Source: Bacteroidota bacterium (GTDB taxonomy: Bacteria; Bacteroidota; Bacteroidia; Bacteroidales; F082). Taken from it: 64,000 nt of DNA. This document shows positions 45,565 to 53,777 of this stretch, in pieces (the first letter of the stretch is position 1; each line of letters begins with the position of its first letter). The stretch is taken from NCBI GenBank assembly GCA_018816765.1, contig JAHIUX010000041.1, positions 47,062 through 111,061 of the forward strand. The letters are read 5' to 3'. The notes under the pieces were generated by a model. It was not told where the DNA came from. It was given only the letters and a program-made list of their open reading frames with translations, and did no database searches. A program made the translations under genes and the position numbers.

Positions 45565-47046
45565 TTAGAATCCGGTCAGTTCACCGGCCTGTGAGGCCCA
45601 GGTCCAGCCAAATACGCTTGCATTCACACCAACGGTGTTGGCTCCGAGGGCAACATTTGTTGCATGAACATCGGTTCCGCCATGGAAAACAAGAGTCATA
45701 TCCGTAACACCGGCAGGAAGACTTACCTGCAGGTTGTTGAAGGTCAGGATGCCATTTTGGAAGTTTTCGTTTGTTTCGGTACCTGAGAGTGACAAATCGC
45801 CACGCCCATTTGCAGGATCAGCAAAGTTAAAGAAGTAGATATTTTCGAAGCTGCCACGCGCACCATCCCTGAAATCGCCAAGCTGTGAAGCGGGATTTCC
45901 TTTTATAGTACCATTTTTCACAATGTTTCCGGCATTATAAGCACCTTCAGGTCCGTCAATTTCAAGTGAGTGATCGGTGTTTGCTCCGCAAAGAACTGCA
46001 AAGTTATCTAGGGTACCTCCCCAGGCCTGGTCGGTATCAAAACCATCGTCACCCGAATTCCATACAATGGCATTGCTGACATTTACTGTGCCGCCGAAGA
46101 ATTCAACGCCATCATCCTGGTTTGCCACAATCTCGATGTTATTGATCACTGTTCCCGAACCAACACCACCCAGGGTAAGGCCATTGATTTCATTTCCTTC
46201 GCCAATGTTGGCACCGCCGTGACGAATTGACACATAGCGGATAACTCCAGAGTTATCATCGCTGACAGTGCCGCCATACAGTCCATTCTGATCTGAAGGA
46301 GGAATACCTTCAATCTGTACTGACTCAGCAGCAGCTGAAATCGGCGCTTTTCCGAGTATAAGCAGGCCACCCCATAACCCATTGAAATTTGGATCGAGGT
46401 TTGGACTGGCAATTTCGCCTGGAGCAATTTCATCGGCTACAGAAGTGAAAATGATGGGGGCTTCTGCTGTACCTTCAGCCATCAGCTTCGCTCCGCGGGC
46501 GATCAACAAAGCCGTTGCATTGGCACCGGTTCCGGCTTCACCTTTAACAACAACACCCGGCTCAATGGTGAGGGTTACACCATTTAAAACCGCAATACGG
46601 CTTTGCAGCACATATGTTTTACCAGCCATCCAGGTGGTATTTTCAGAGATGTTGCTGTTGATATAGAATGTTGTCTGCTCAAGTTCAACACTGATCACTG
46701 CCGTTGAAGTGGTTGTGTTATCTTTATCGTCGGTGATGGTGAGTTCAACCGAACCGGCACCTGTTTGTGTTCCGGCTGTGAAAAGCACAACGACTTTTCC
46801 CGAAGTTGCTCCCGCGATACCATCAGTTTTGATTGATGCAGTGCCATTGGTGGCGCTTACTGTTGCTGACTTAAAACCAGCATCCGCTGTGTAATCAAAG
46901 GATATATCGGCAGATGTGCCAACTTTCACAACCTGGCTTGTAGGAGGGGTAATGGCAGGAGGATTCAAAGAAGGAGAGTCACTTTTTTTACAGGCACTGA
47001 AGAGAGCCAGTGTGACCATAGTTGCATACAAGAAGAATTTTTTCAT
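45565..47046 (-). CDS. Lipoprotein with Ig-like and pectate-lyase/beta-helix-like regions
   Basis: 493 residues from the ATG at 47046; a longer frame to 47079 would hide the lipoprotein signal (MKKFFLYATMVTLALFSACK, lipidated Cys19). Residues about 30-120 form an Ig/cadherin-like domain (SADISFDYTADAGFKSATVS, GSVELTITDDKDNTTTS). The rest is a right-handed parallel beta-helix-like region rich in Gly, Asn and Asp (WMAGKTYVLQSRIAVLNGVT, VIRYVSIRHGGANIGEGNEI, DDGVEFFGGTVNVSNAIVWN). It should sit on the outer membrane, perhaps surface-exposed, and act with the TonB receptor downstream. Catalytic lyase residues cannot be assigned. No SusD similarity is visible. Confidence 0.82.
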   Translation of the reverse strand: MKKFFLYATMVTLALFSACKKSDSPSLNPPAITPPTSQVVKVGTSADISFDYTADAGFKSATVSATNGTASIKTDGIAGATSGKVVVLFTAGTQTGAGSVELTITDDKDNTTTSTAVISVELEQTTFYINSNISENTTWMAGKTYVLQSRIAVLNGVTLTIEPGVVVKGEAGTGANATALLIARGAKLMAEGTAEAPIIFTSVADEIAPGEIASPNLDPNFNGLWGGLLILGKAPISAAAESVQIEGIPPSDQNGLYGGTVSDDNSGVIRYVSIRHGGANIGEGNEINGLTLGGVGSGTVINNIEIVANQDDGVEFFGGTVNVSNAIVWNSGDDGFDTDQAWGGTLDNFAVLCGANTDHSLEIDGPEGAYNAGNIVKNGTIKGNPASQLGDFRDGARGSFENIYFFNFADPANGRGDLSLSGTETNENFQNGILTFNNLQVSLPAGVTDMTLVFHGGTDVHATNVALGANTVGVNASVFGWTWASQAGELTGF

Positions 47047-47126
47047 GGAATTTTTGTTTATGTTAAAATTTCGGTGCAAAATTGCTCATTCCATTGCATG
47101 CAGCTATTTAACAAGGTTTTACCAAA

Positions 47127-47135
47127 ATGTTAAGT
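47127..47135 (-). promoter_or_regulatory. ACTTAACAT motif upstream of the lipoprotein gene
   Basis: The same 9-mer as at 45490-45498, 81 bases before the lipoprotein ATG. A -7-like CAATTTTG (47084-47077) lies between it and the gene. Confidence 0.4.
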
Positions 47136-47242
47136 TTACCTTATCCATTATAAAACTGGCTTGCTGACATAAAACCTCCTCAGAAACAATGAGCTGGCGG
47201 GTAAAAAAACATAAGGTGCACACCCCTTTTCAACCTCGAATC

Positions 47243-47251
47243 ATGTTAAGT
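47243..47251 (-). promoter_or_regulatory. Third ACTTAACAT motif
   Basis: Third copy, about 115 bases further upstream, in the spacer between the lipoprotein gene and the MutS-like gene. It could be a distal site for the same regulator. Confidence 0.3.
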
Positions 47252-47300
47252 AAAAGTAAAGATTCGTCAGTTGGGTTTTATTATGGCATCATAGCAGCAA

Positions 47301-49076
47301 TTATCCGATTATGCCCATCTCTTGCATCAGCCAGGTAGCATTTCGGTTAACCGCCACACCTTTTCTGATGGTATAATCAAAGACAAGATGACCATCAACG
47401 ATCTGACTTTCAAAGCAATAGTTTATATACTTATCAGATGAATAAGCTTCCAGTTCACTGAGTTTCAAATCGTGGGTAGCCACAACAGTGAGTGCGTTCA
47501 ATGTTGAAAGCTTTTTCAGCAGTGCCAGTGTACCTGTGTATTTATCAGCAGAATTGGTTCCCCTCAGCACCTCATCAAGCAATATTAAACTGTGCTCACT
47601 TGCGGATGCTTTCTCCAGTATCCACTGAATTTGCTTGAGCTCATGCAGAAAGAGGGAAGTGTTTTCGTGCAGCGAATCGGACTGCCGCAGCGAGCTCAAC
47701 ACCAGGCATGGTTTCCAGCAAAACGAAGTTGCACAAACAGGAGCACCGGCCTGTGCAAGAATTACGTTGACACCCAGTGTACGCAGATAGGTACTTTTAC
47801 CCGACATATTGCTTCCGGTAACCAATTGAACCCTTGCGTCTTGGACTAATTCTGCCTTATTCACAATCCGCTGGCTAGCCGGAATCAGTGGGTGTCCCAA
47901 AGCTGTTGCTCTGATGTTCGCATCTTCTGACATCGCTGGGAAAACATAGCCGTCATTGTTGAAACCAAACTGCCCAAAACTGATCAGTACCTCAATCTCT
48001 CCCACCATTTCCAGCCATTCGTTTATATGCGGTGTGTTGGTCTTTTTCCACTTTTCGTAGGCCCTTGCGATGTGAATATCAGACAGAAATGACATATTTC
48101 CCAAAGCAAACAGGACCATATTGTTTCTCCAATCAAACCATTCGGCCACAGCAGAAAGCCTTACAAACTGCTTTGAGGCCTGCATGGCATTGCCTTGTAT
48201 TTTTTCAAGCACTTCACCACATATGGATAAGTCCGAAAAATCACGCAGCACCTCAGCATAGCATTCAAATGACTGTTTCTGTCCGTTTACCTCTTCGCCC
48301 AGCAAAGTCACCTTCTTTGCCTGGCTGAAGGCAAGTAACATATTCAAAGCTCCACTTACCATCAGCAACGAATAGTTTCCTGTGATGATACCTGCGAAAA
48401 GCGAAAGGAAGAAGACAGCCGGAAAGACAAATGCAGCCCAGTAAAACAGCTGTGTCGAAAAGAAATATTTTGGAACCCCACTCCGTAATTTCATTTCCAT
48501 AAAACCCGGTTTTTCATACACCAGGCCAAGTTTGGTCATGGTATCGAAATTGAAACGGGTTTCCTTTCCCATCTGCCGGATGGCGGCCTGATGATCTGTG
48601 ATATTCTTATAAACAGGTTTCGTGCTTACCAGGCTATCAGCAAGTTGTTTCCTGCCAAAACCTGTTGTACATCGATTCAGGTAATGAAACAGGCTGTTTT
48701 GTCCAAAAAGATCAAGGTCGTCGCCAAACGGCAACTTTGCAGAAAACCCGGCGCCATTGTCAAAACGTGATGGTTTCCAGTGAAGCACACTGAGCTCATT
48801 ATCAAAAAGTTTGAGCTTCATATTTTTGTATGACAGCGTCTTGAATAATTCCTGGTGCCTGATCACCAGAAACACCATGGCAACGCCAAATAGCAAGGCA
48901 AGGGCCAATGCCCATGAATGCCTGCTGATAGCAAAAAGGTATACACTTCCTACCATTAACAAAAAGCTAAGCAGCCTGAGCAAGGAGAATACGCGTGTTT
49001 GTTTCTGCAGTCTGTTAGTGGCTAACTGAAGCTGCTTGATGCTGTCAGCATAAAAAGCGTCTGCGGTCCGGTTCAA
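47301..49076 (-). CDS. Membrane-anchored MutS-like ATPase
   Basis: 591 residues. Two pairs of hydrophobic helices (about 34-50 and 54-72; about 208-230 and 233-250) flank a soluble stretch. The C-terminal third is a MutS domain V-type ATPase: Walker A GSNMSGKST (421-429), an ALGHPLIP strand before it, Walker B LILLDEVLRGTN (Asp501, Glu502) and VVATHDLKLSEL. The mismatch-recognition and connector domains of true MutS are missing. Such membrane MutS relatives occur widely in Bacteroidota; their job is not known. The only start is TTG at 49076, inside a TATCTTTG box (49081-49074), seven bases after the stop of the upstream hydrolase gene, so it is probably cotranscribed with that gene. Confidence 0.87.
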   Translation of the reverse strand: MNRTADAFYADSIKQLQLATNRLQKQTRVFSLLRLLSFLLMVGSVYLFAISRHSWALALALLFGVAMVFLVIRHQELFKTLSYKNMKLKLFDNELSVLHWKPSRFDNGAGFSAKLPFGDDLDLFGQNSLFHYLNRCTTGFGRKQLADSLVSTKPVYKNITDHQAAIRQMGKETRFNFDTMTKLGLVYEKPGFMEMKLRSGVPKYFFSTQLFYWAAFVFPAVFFLSLFAGIITGNYSLLMVSGALNMLLAFSQAKKVTLLGEEVNGQKQSFECYAEVLRDFSDLSICGEVLEKIQGNAMQASKQFVRLSAVAEWFDWRNNMVLFALGNMSFLSDIHIARAYEKWKKTNTPHINEWLEMVGEIEVLISFGQFGFNNDGYVFPAMSEDANIRATALGHPLIPASQRIVNKAELVQDARVQLVTGSNMSGKSTYLRTLGVNVILAQAGAPVCATSFCWKPCLVLSSLRQSDSLHENTSLFLHELKQIQWILEKASASEHSLILLDEVLRGTNSADKYTGTLALLKKLSTLNALTVVATHDLKLSELEAYSSDKYINYCFESQIVDGHLVFDYTIRKGVAVNRNATWLMQEMGIIG

Positions 49077-49083
49077 AGATATA

Positions 49084-49974
49084 TTATTTTAAATATTTGA
49101 TCATAAATTCATTAACGGTATCGATGTATTCTTCAGGCGATTCAAGGTGGTGCATATGTGATGCCCCATTAAACACTTTCAATGCTGCGCCGGGTGTATG
49201 CAACTGGTAATACCTGCATGTTTGGGGTGTGGCTTCGTCAAATTCGCCGCAGGTATACAACACAGGCACCTCAATGGCTTCAACCTTAAGCGACAAATCA
49301 AGTGAAAACAAGGTGCCTCTCACGGTAAATTCGCTTGGCCCCCACATATGGTTATACAGTTTGTTGTTCATTTTGGCAAAGGTACTCTGCAAGCAATCAG
49401 GCCAGGTTTCAAGGCGACACAGATGCTTACGGTAAAATGCAGTCATTGCATCCTGATAAGCCTGAGTTTCAAAATCACCATGCTTTTCTGCACGCTCAAC
49501 TTCCTGCACCAACTGCGGAGGCATCATTTCCAACAGCTTGCGCTGATCATCGATCCACCATTGTGCCTGCAGCATTGGGGCTGACAAAACCATTGCTTTC
49601 AGTCCCGGCAATTGCTTACGAAAAGCAAACATTGCAGCAATGGTTGTTCCCCAGCTTTGTCCCAGCAATACAAATTCGCGAAAACCCAGATGGACGATTA
49701 ACTGCCGAAGTTCTCTGACAAAACGGCCTGCTTCCCATAATGCCGGAACATCTGGCCGCTCGCTGAAACCACAGCCCAGCTGGTCATAAAAAACAACAGG
49801 ACGTGAATCAGCTAACTTTTCAAGTGGCAACAGGTAATCGTGCGATGCGCCCGGGCCTCCATGAATCACGATCAATGGCACTCCCTGCTTTTCAGCTCCA
49901 ACAACCTTATACCAGATGTTGCCACCATGCACAGCCACGTATTGCCCCTCAAGGATTTGATCTTCGGCTCCCAT
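49084..49974 (-). CDS. Proline iminopeptidase-like alpha/beta hydrolase
   Basis: 296 residues from the ATG at 49974 (MGAEDQILEGQYVAVHGGN); the frame continues to 50019 but those 15 residues do not fit the family. The oxyanion-hole HGGPGASHDYLL, YDQLGCGFSERP and the nucleophile elbow GQSWGTTIA place it in the S33 prolyl aminopeptidase family. Asp in CGEFDEATPQ and His in GASHMHHLESP complete the triad. It should remove N-terminal proline from peptides, in keeping with the DPP-IV and tricorn genes nearby. No signal peptide, hence cytoplasmic. Confidence 0.88.
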   Translation of the reverse strand: MGAEDQILEGQYVAVHGGNIWYKVVGAEKQGVPLIVIHGGPGASHDYLLPLEKLADSRPVVFYDQLGCGFSERPDVPALWEAGRFVRELRQLIVHLGFREFVLLGQSWGTTIAAMFAFRKQLPGLKAMVLSAPMLQAQWWIDDQRKLLEMMPPQLVQEVERAEKHGDFETQAYQDAMTAFYRKHLCRLETWPDCLQSTFAKMNNKLYNHMWGPSEFTVRGTLFSLDLSLKVEAIEVPVLYTCGEFDEATPQTCRYYQLHTPGAALKVFNGASHMHHLESPEEYIDTVNEFMIKYLK

Positions 49975-50091
49975 ATTTTCGTGTTTAAAATGCCATACAA
50001 AGTTACCCTTTCGCCTCAATCAGGATGAAATCCTGGTCATGACCCTGCTATTTTTTGAATTTTTTAACAGGATGGACTACCTTCGCAGCCT

Positions 50092-50661
50092 ATGGAAGCC
50101 GATAAAACTAAATGGAACGAAAGGCATGGATGTAAATCGGGACATCATGCTCCTGACAAATACCTGATTAAAAATTTATCACGGCTAAAGCCGGGTCACG
50201 CACTCGATTTGGCCTGCGGAAGGGGCAGGAATGCCTTTTACCTGGCTGAAAATGGTTTTCAGGTAACGGCGGCCGACATCTCCGACACAGGGCTTAATGT
50301 GCTGGCAAAGGAAGCGCTCAAACGCGGGCTTGAAATCAGGTGTTGTGAGGCTGACTTTGACCTTGCTGATCATTTGTTTCCCTTGCATTCATTCGACACA
50401 GTTATCATAATCAATTTTAAGCCTGCTGTAAAATTGCTCCGCATGCTACCTTCGCTGCTGACCAGCAATGGTATATTGCTCTGGTGCAGCTACAATAACC
50501 TGCAAGCCGAAATCTCAGGATTTCCCATTGACCTGGCACTTAATGAGTCAGAATTTTCATCCGGTTTCAAAGGGCTAATCTTATTGGACTACAGTCGTTT
50601 CGAAGATGAGACAGGCTTCAGGGATGGGTACCTTTTTATTAAGAGTCAGGATTTACCTTAA
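50092..50661 (+). CDS. Class I SAM-dependent methyltransferase (TehB-like)
   Basis: 189 residues. Motif I is DLACGRGRNAFYLAENGF, the acidic end of strand 2 is TAADISDTGL, and motif II/III regions are CCEADFDLADHL and FDTVIIINF. The closest look is TehB-like small-molecule methyltransferases, which act on thiols, tellurite or selenite, but the substrate cannot be read. It is divergent from the iminopeptidase gene with about 117 bases between the starts and is followed by an unrelated T9SS protein gene. Confidence 0.85.
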   Translation: MEADKTKWNERHGCKSGHHAPDKYLIKNLSRLKPGHALDLACGRGRNAFYLAENGFQVTAADISDTGLNVLAKEALKRGLEIRCCEADFDLADHLFPLHSFDTVIIINFKPAVKLLRMLPSLLTSNGILLWCSYNNLQAEISGFPIDLALNESEFSSGFKGLILLDYSRFEDETGFRDGYLFIKSQDLP

Positions 50662-50736
50662 TTCACTAGTTGAATGTTGAGTCTGACTGAGTGAATAACT
50701 GTATTTTCGTATTTCAAATACTTAAAAAGCGCAAAG

Positions 50737-53667
50737 ATGAAATTTTTTAACACCCTGCTCGGTCTTTTGCTGATTGTGCCTTTTGGTATAAAGGCGCAAT
50801 GGAGTACAGATCCAAACATTAACAACATAATTTGTAGTCTCGGAGGCGAGCAAGCCATCCCAAAAATTGTTACCTGTCCGAACGGAGATACGTATATTGG
50901 CTATTTCTCAAACGAAGGTGGTAATTATAATATCAGGTTACAGCGCCTGAATAATCAAGGGGTAGCCATGTGGGCTGCCGATGGTCTGTTGATCAGCAAC
51001 AACCAGTCTGACACCTGGTTGACCGACTGGGACATGACATGCGACAATACCAGTTATGCCATCCTGACCTGGCAGGACATTCGCAATGGAGGCAACAACG
51101 CCTATGCCTATCGCATCGCCCCCGATGGTAGTTTCGCCTGGGGAGCCAACGGCATTGCCTTGTCGAATAACGGCGCTTTCAATGCCTCACCAAAAGTCAC
51201 CGTAACGGCAGCCAACAATGCCGTTTTTGCCTGGCAATCGGACAATGTTGTGATCATGCAGAAAATCAATCCTGCCGGCGCTGTGCAATGGGGAGCCAAT
51301 GGCATCACGCTCAGTTCATCGAACAGATACACCTGGCCACAGCTTTTACCAGTAGGCACTGATGATGTGATTCTCAAGCTTTTTGAAGACAGCGGTCCGG
51401 TGAATGCCCCAACACGATATGTGCTGGCTAAGCGCTTTAACAGCAGTGGCGCACCGGTTTGGTCGAATTTTACCACAGTGTCGAACGCAGGAGGCATTTC
51501 TGCCTGGACGCAGATATTTCCATTTATCAATGATGGAAGCGATGGCTTTTATATGGCCTGGCACGATGACCGCGACAACAATCAGCGGGCCTCTGTCTAC
51601 GTGCAGCATGTGAATTCCTCAGGTGTGGTGCAATACACAGCCAATGGAGTAGAAGCATCTACTGCTTCTTCCGAAAACCATTATTATCCCGAACTGGCTT
51701 TGCCCGAGGGATCAACAGATATTTATGTGTATTGGAGTGAGCAAAACGGCAACCAGAATCAGTGGGGCCTGTACGGACAAAAACTGAACGCATCCGGAAC
51801 AAGGTCGTGGGGTAATAGCGGAAGGATTTTCATCCCGGTTTCAGGAACCCAGGTATTGCCCATTGCTGCAAGACGTTCACCTGATGATATGGTTGTTTTT
51901 TACGAAGAATTTTCATCAGTGATGAACTCAGGCATCAAGGCCATGAGGATCAATACTGACGGAACATTTATCTGGTCGCCTACCTCAGCTTATGTGAGTT
52001 CTCTGCAGTCAGAAAAAGGAAAAATTGTTGCCAGTGAGTTCGACAACAACCAATGGATACTGGCCTGGGAGGACAGCCGGACAGGCAACCGGGATATTTA
52101 TGCCCAGAACATTCAGCTTACAGGCGAGCTGGGGCCATACAATGCAGAGTACGGTTTTATCGAAGGCACTGTCATACTCAACGGTGGCTCTGGCAATGTT
52201 ATGCAAACGCTCATCACTGCCGGCGACTTCACAACACACCCCAATGCGTCAGGTTTTTATTCGATAGAGGTTCAAACAGGCACATACGCTGTTACCGCCT
52301 CCCTGGCAGGATATTATTCTGAAACAGTTCAGGATGTTGTTGTCGTTGTGGACCAGACAACGCCCGGTGTTGACTTTCTGCTTGAACCCATCCCAACGAT
52401 CGGTTACATTGAGGGCACTGTTAGCCTTCAGGGCGGATCCGGCAATGTCACCGAGGTGGATGTGAGGGCAGGAAACACCCATGCTCAGCCTGATGCAACG
52501 GGTTATTACACCATGGAGCTCGGTGTTGGTTCGTGGGATGTTGAAGCAAGTCTCGACGGATATTACACTTCGGTTCTTGCCAATGTGGTTGTTGAGCCGG
52601 GACTCATGACTTCTGATGTCGACTTTACCCTTGTGCCACTTCCTCCAACCGGCTTTATCGAAGGCCATGTGACCCTAAATGGCGGTTCAGGCTCGCTGAC
52701 AACTGTGCTGGTTACTGCCGGCGATTTTACCACGCATCCCGATAACACCGGTTACTATCTGCTCGAATGTGAGCCTGGTACATATAATGTCACCGCCAGT
52801 TTAAACGGATATGTGCCTCAGACAATCGAAGATGTGGTAGTCTTGCTCGACCAGACAACCACTGGCATTGATTTTAGCCTGGAAGTATCGCTTACGACAG
52901 GGTTTATCGAAGGTATGGTAACCCTGGTGGATGGCATTGCTGACCCCACACTGACCACCATCACCACAGGATTGTATTCAACTTTTGCTGATGAAACCGG
53001 CTATTACCTGCTTCCTGCCGAAGCAGGCACCTACGATGTGGAAGCCTATAACCCTTATACCGACAATCAGCTCATTGAGTCGGTCACTGTGGTTGCCGGT
53101 GAAACAACACCCGACATTGATTTCACCTTGCATGTGAACAAGGCTGATATGATTTGCAGGGCCTTCGACTCTGATGGCAACATTTTACACCAGGTTGAGG
53201 TAACCATTGTTGGACCCGACAGCACCTTTTCCGGTGTCATTGAGCAGGATTCGCTGGTGTTTTACCATATAGCCTATGGGAATTACTCAGGGCAGGCTAG
53301 CTACCTGACTCATTCAGCCGATGCAGCAGCAACCATTGCCGGCGATCAGCATGAATTGATCTTCAATTTCCTTACGGTTGGCATCCAGCATCAGGAAAGC
53401 CTGAAAAGACTCGCTGTTGTTCCAAACCCTGTTAGTGATGCAAGCCGGCTGATCATAGAAGCAGAAAGCCCGGAAATTCTTTCAGGCAAGCTTTATAACA
53501 GCTTTGGGAACCTTGTTGCAGATTTGGGAAACATCAGGTTTCAGGCAGGGCAGAATGCCCTTTTGCTGAATGCATTGTTTAATTACCAGCAGTTTCCCTC
53601 GGGAATCTACGTTTTTGAGCTGACAGGACAGCACAGGACCTACAGCATGAAGTTATTGATGAAATGA
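50737..53667 (+). CDS. Large T9SS-sorted protein with propeller-like repeats and four exact 83-residue domains
   Basis: 976 residues. Signal peptide MKFFNTLLGLLLIVPFGIKA. Residues about 25-460 contain five to six blades with a W-G-x-N-G signature (FAWGANGIALS, VQWGANGITLS, TRSWGNSGRIF), like a sialidase or kelch-type propeller. Four carboxypeptidase-regulatory/PEGA-like domains start at residues 473, 556, 639 and 722, each 83 residues, beginning G-F/Y-IEG-x-V and ending DFxLE. A C-terminal T9SS sorting domain follows (RLAVVPNPVSDASRLIIEAE, GKLYNSFGNLVADLG, SGIYVFELTGQHRTYSMKLL). Probably a surface adhesin or scaffold; no catalytic motif seen. A -7-like TATTTTCG lies at 50702-50709. Confidence 0.85.
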   Translation: MKFFNTLLGLLLIVPFGIKAQWSTDPNINNIICSLGGEQAIPKIVTCPNGDTYIGYFSNEGGNYNIRLQRLNNQGVAMWAADGLLISNNQSDTWLTDWDMTCDNTSYAILTWQDIRNGGNNAYAYRIAPDGSFAWGANGIALSNNGAFNASPKVTVTAANNAVFAWQSDNVVIMQKINPAGAVQWGANGITLSSSNRYTWPQLLPVGTDDVILKLFEDSGPVNAPTRYVLAKRFNSSGAPVWSNFTTVSNAGGISAWTQIFPFINDGSDGFYMAWHDDRDNNQRASVYVQHVNSSGVVQYTANGVEASTASSENHYYPELALPEGSTDIYVYWSEQNGNQNQWGLYGQKLNASGTRSWGNSGRIFIPVSGTQVLPIAARRSPDDMVVFYEEFSSVMNSGIKAMRINTDGTFIWSPTSAYVSSLQSEKGKIVASEFDNNQWILAWEDSRTGNRDIYAQNIQLTGELGPYNAEYGFIEGTVILNGGSGNVMQTLITAGDFTTHPNASGFYSIEVQTGTYAVTASLAGYYSETVQDVVVVVDQTTPGVDFLLEPIPTIGYIEGTVSLQGGSGNVTEVDVRAGNTHAQPDATGYYTMELGVGSWDVEASLDGYYTSVLANVVVEPGLMTSDVDFTLVPLPPTGFIEGHVTLNGGSGSLTTVLVTAGDFTTHPDNTGYYLLECEPGTYNVTASLNGYVPQTIEDVVVLLDQTTTGIDFSLEVSLTTGFIEGMVTLVDGIADPTLTTITTGLYSTFADETGYYLLPAEAGTYDVEAYNPYTDNQLIESVTVVAGETTPDIDFTLHVNKADMICRAFDSDGNILHQVEVTIVGPDSTFSGVIEQDSLVFYHIAYGNYSGQASYLTHSADAAATIAGDQHELIFNFLTVGIQHQESLKRLAVVPNPVSDASRLIIEAESPEILSGKLYNSFGNLVADLGNIRFQAGQNALLLNALFNYQQFPSGIYVFELTGQHRTYSMKLLMK
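52153..53148 (+). repeat. Four in-frame 249-bp repeats inside the T9SS protein gene
   Basis: Unit starts at 52153, 52402, 52651 and 52900, exactly 249 bases apart. Units 1 and 3 are the most alike (both contain TAGDFTTHP). The fourth has diverged most. Confidence 0.8.
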
Positions 53668-53723
53668 TCTGAATACCATGATATTGCCGTTTTATCATTG
53701 AAGATCATCTGACTTTTACAGAG

Positions 53724-53752
53724 AGCCGTTTCATCGAAAGGAGCGGCTTTTT
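53724..53752 (+). terminator. Terminator after the large T9SS gene
   Basis: AGCCG (53724-53728) pairs with CGGCT (53744-53748); an inner TTTC/GAAA pairing extends the stem with a bulge, and five T end at 53752. Confidence 0.7.
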
Positions 53753-53777
53753 GTAAATTGGCGGGTCCTTGTTTTGT

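Noticed and set aside
47301..49076. Mismatch repair MutS or MutS2
   Set aside because: Only the ATPase part is present; the mismatch-binding, clamp and Smr domains are missing and membrane helices are added.
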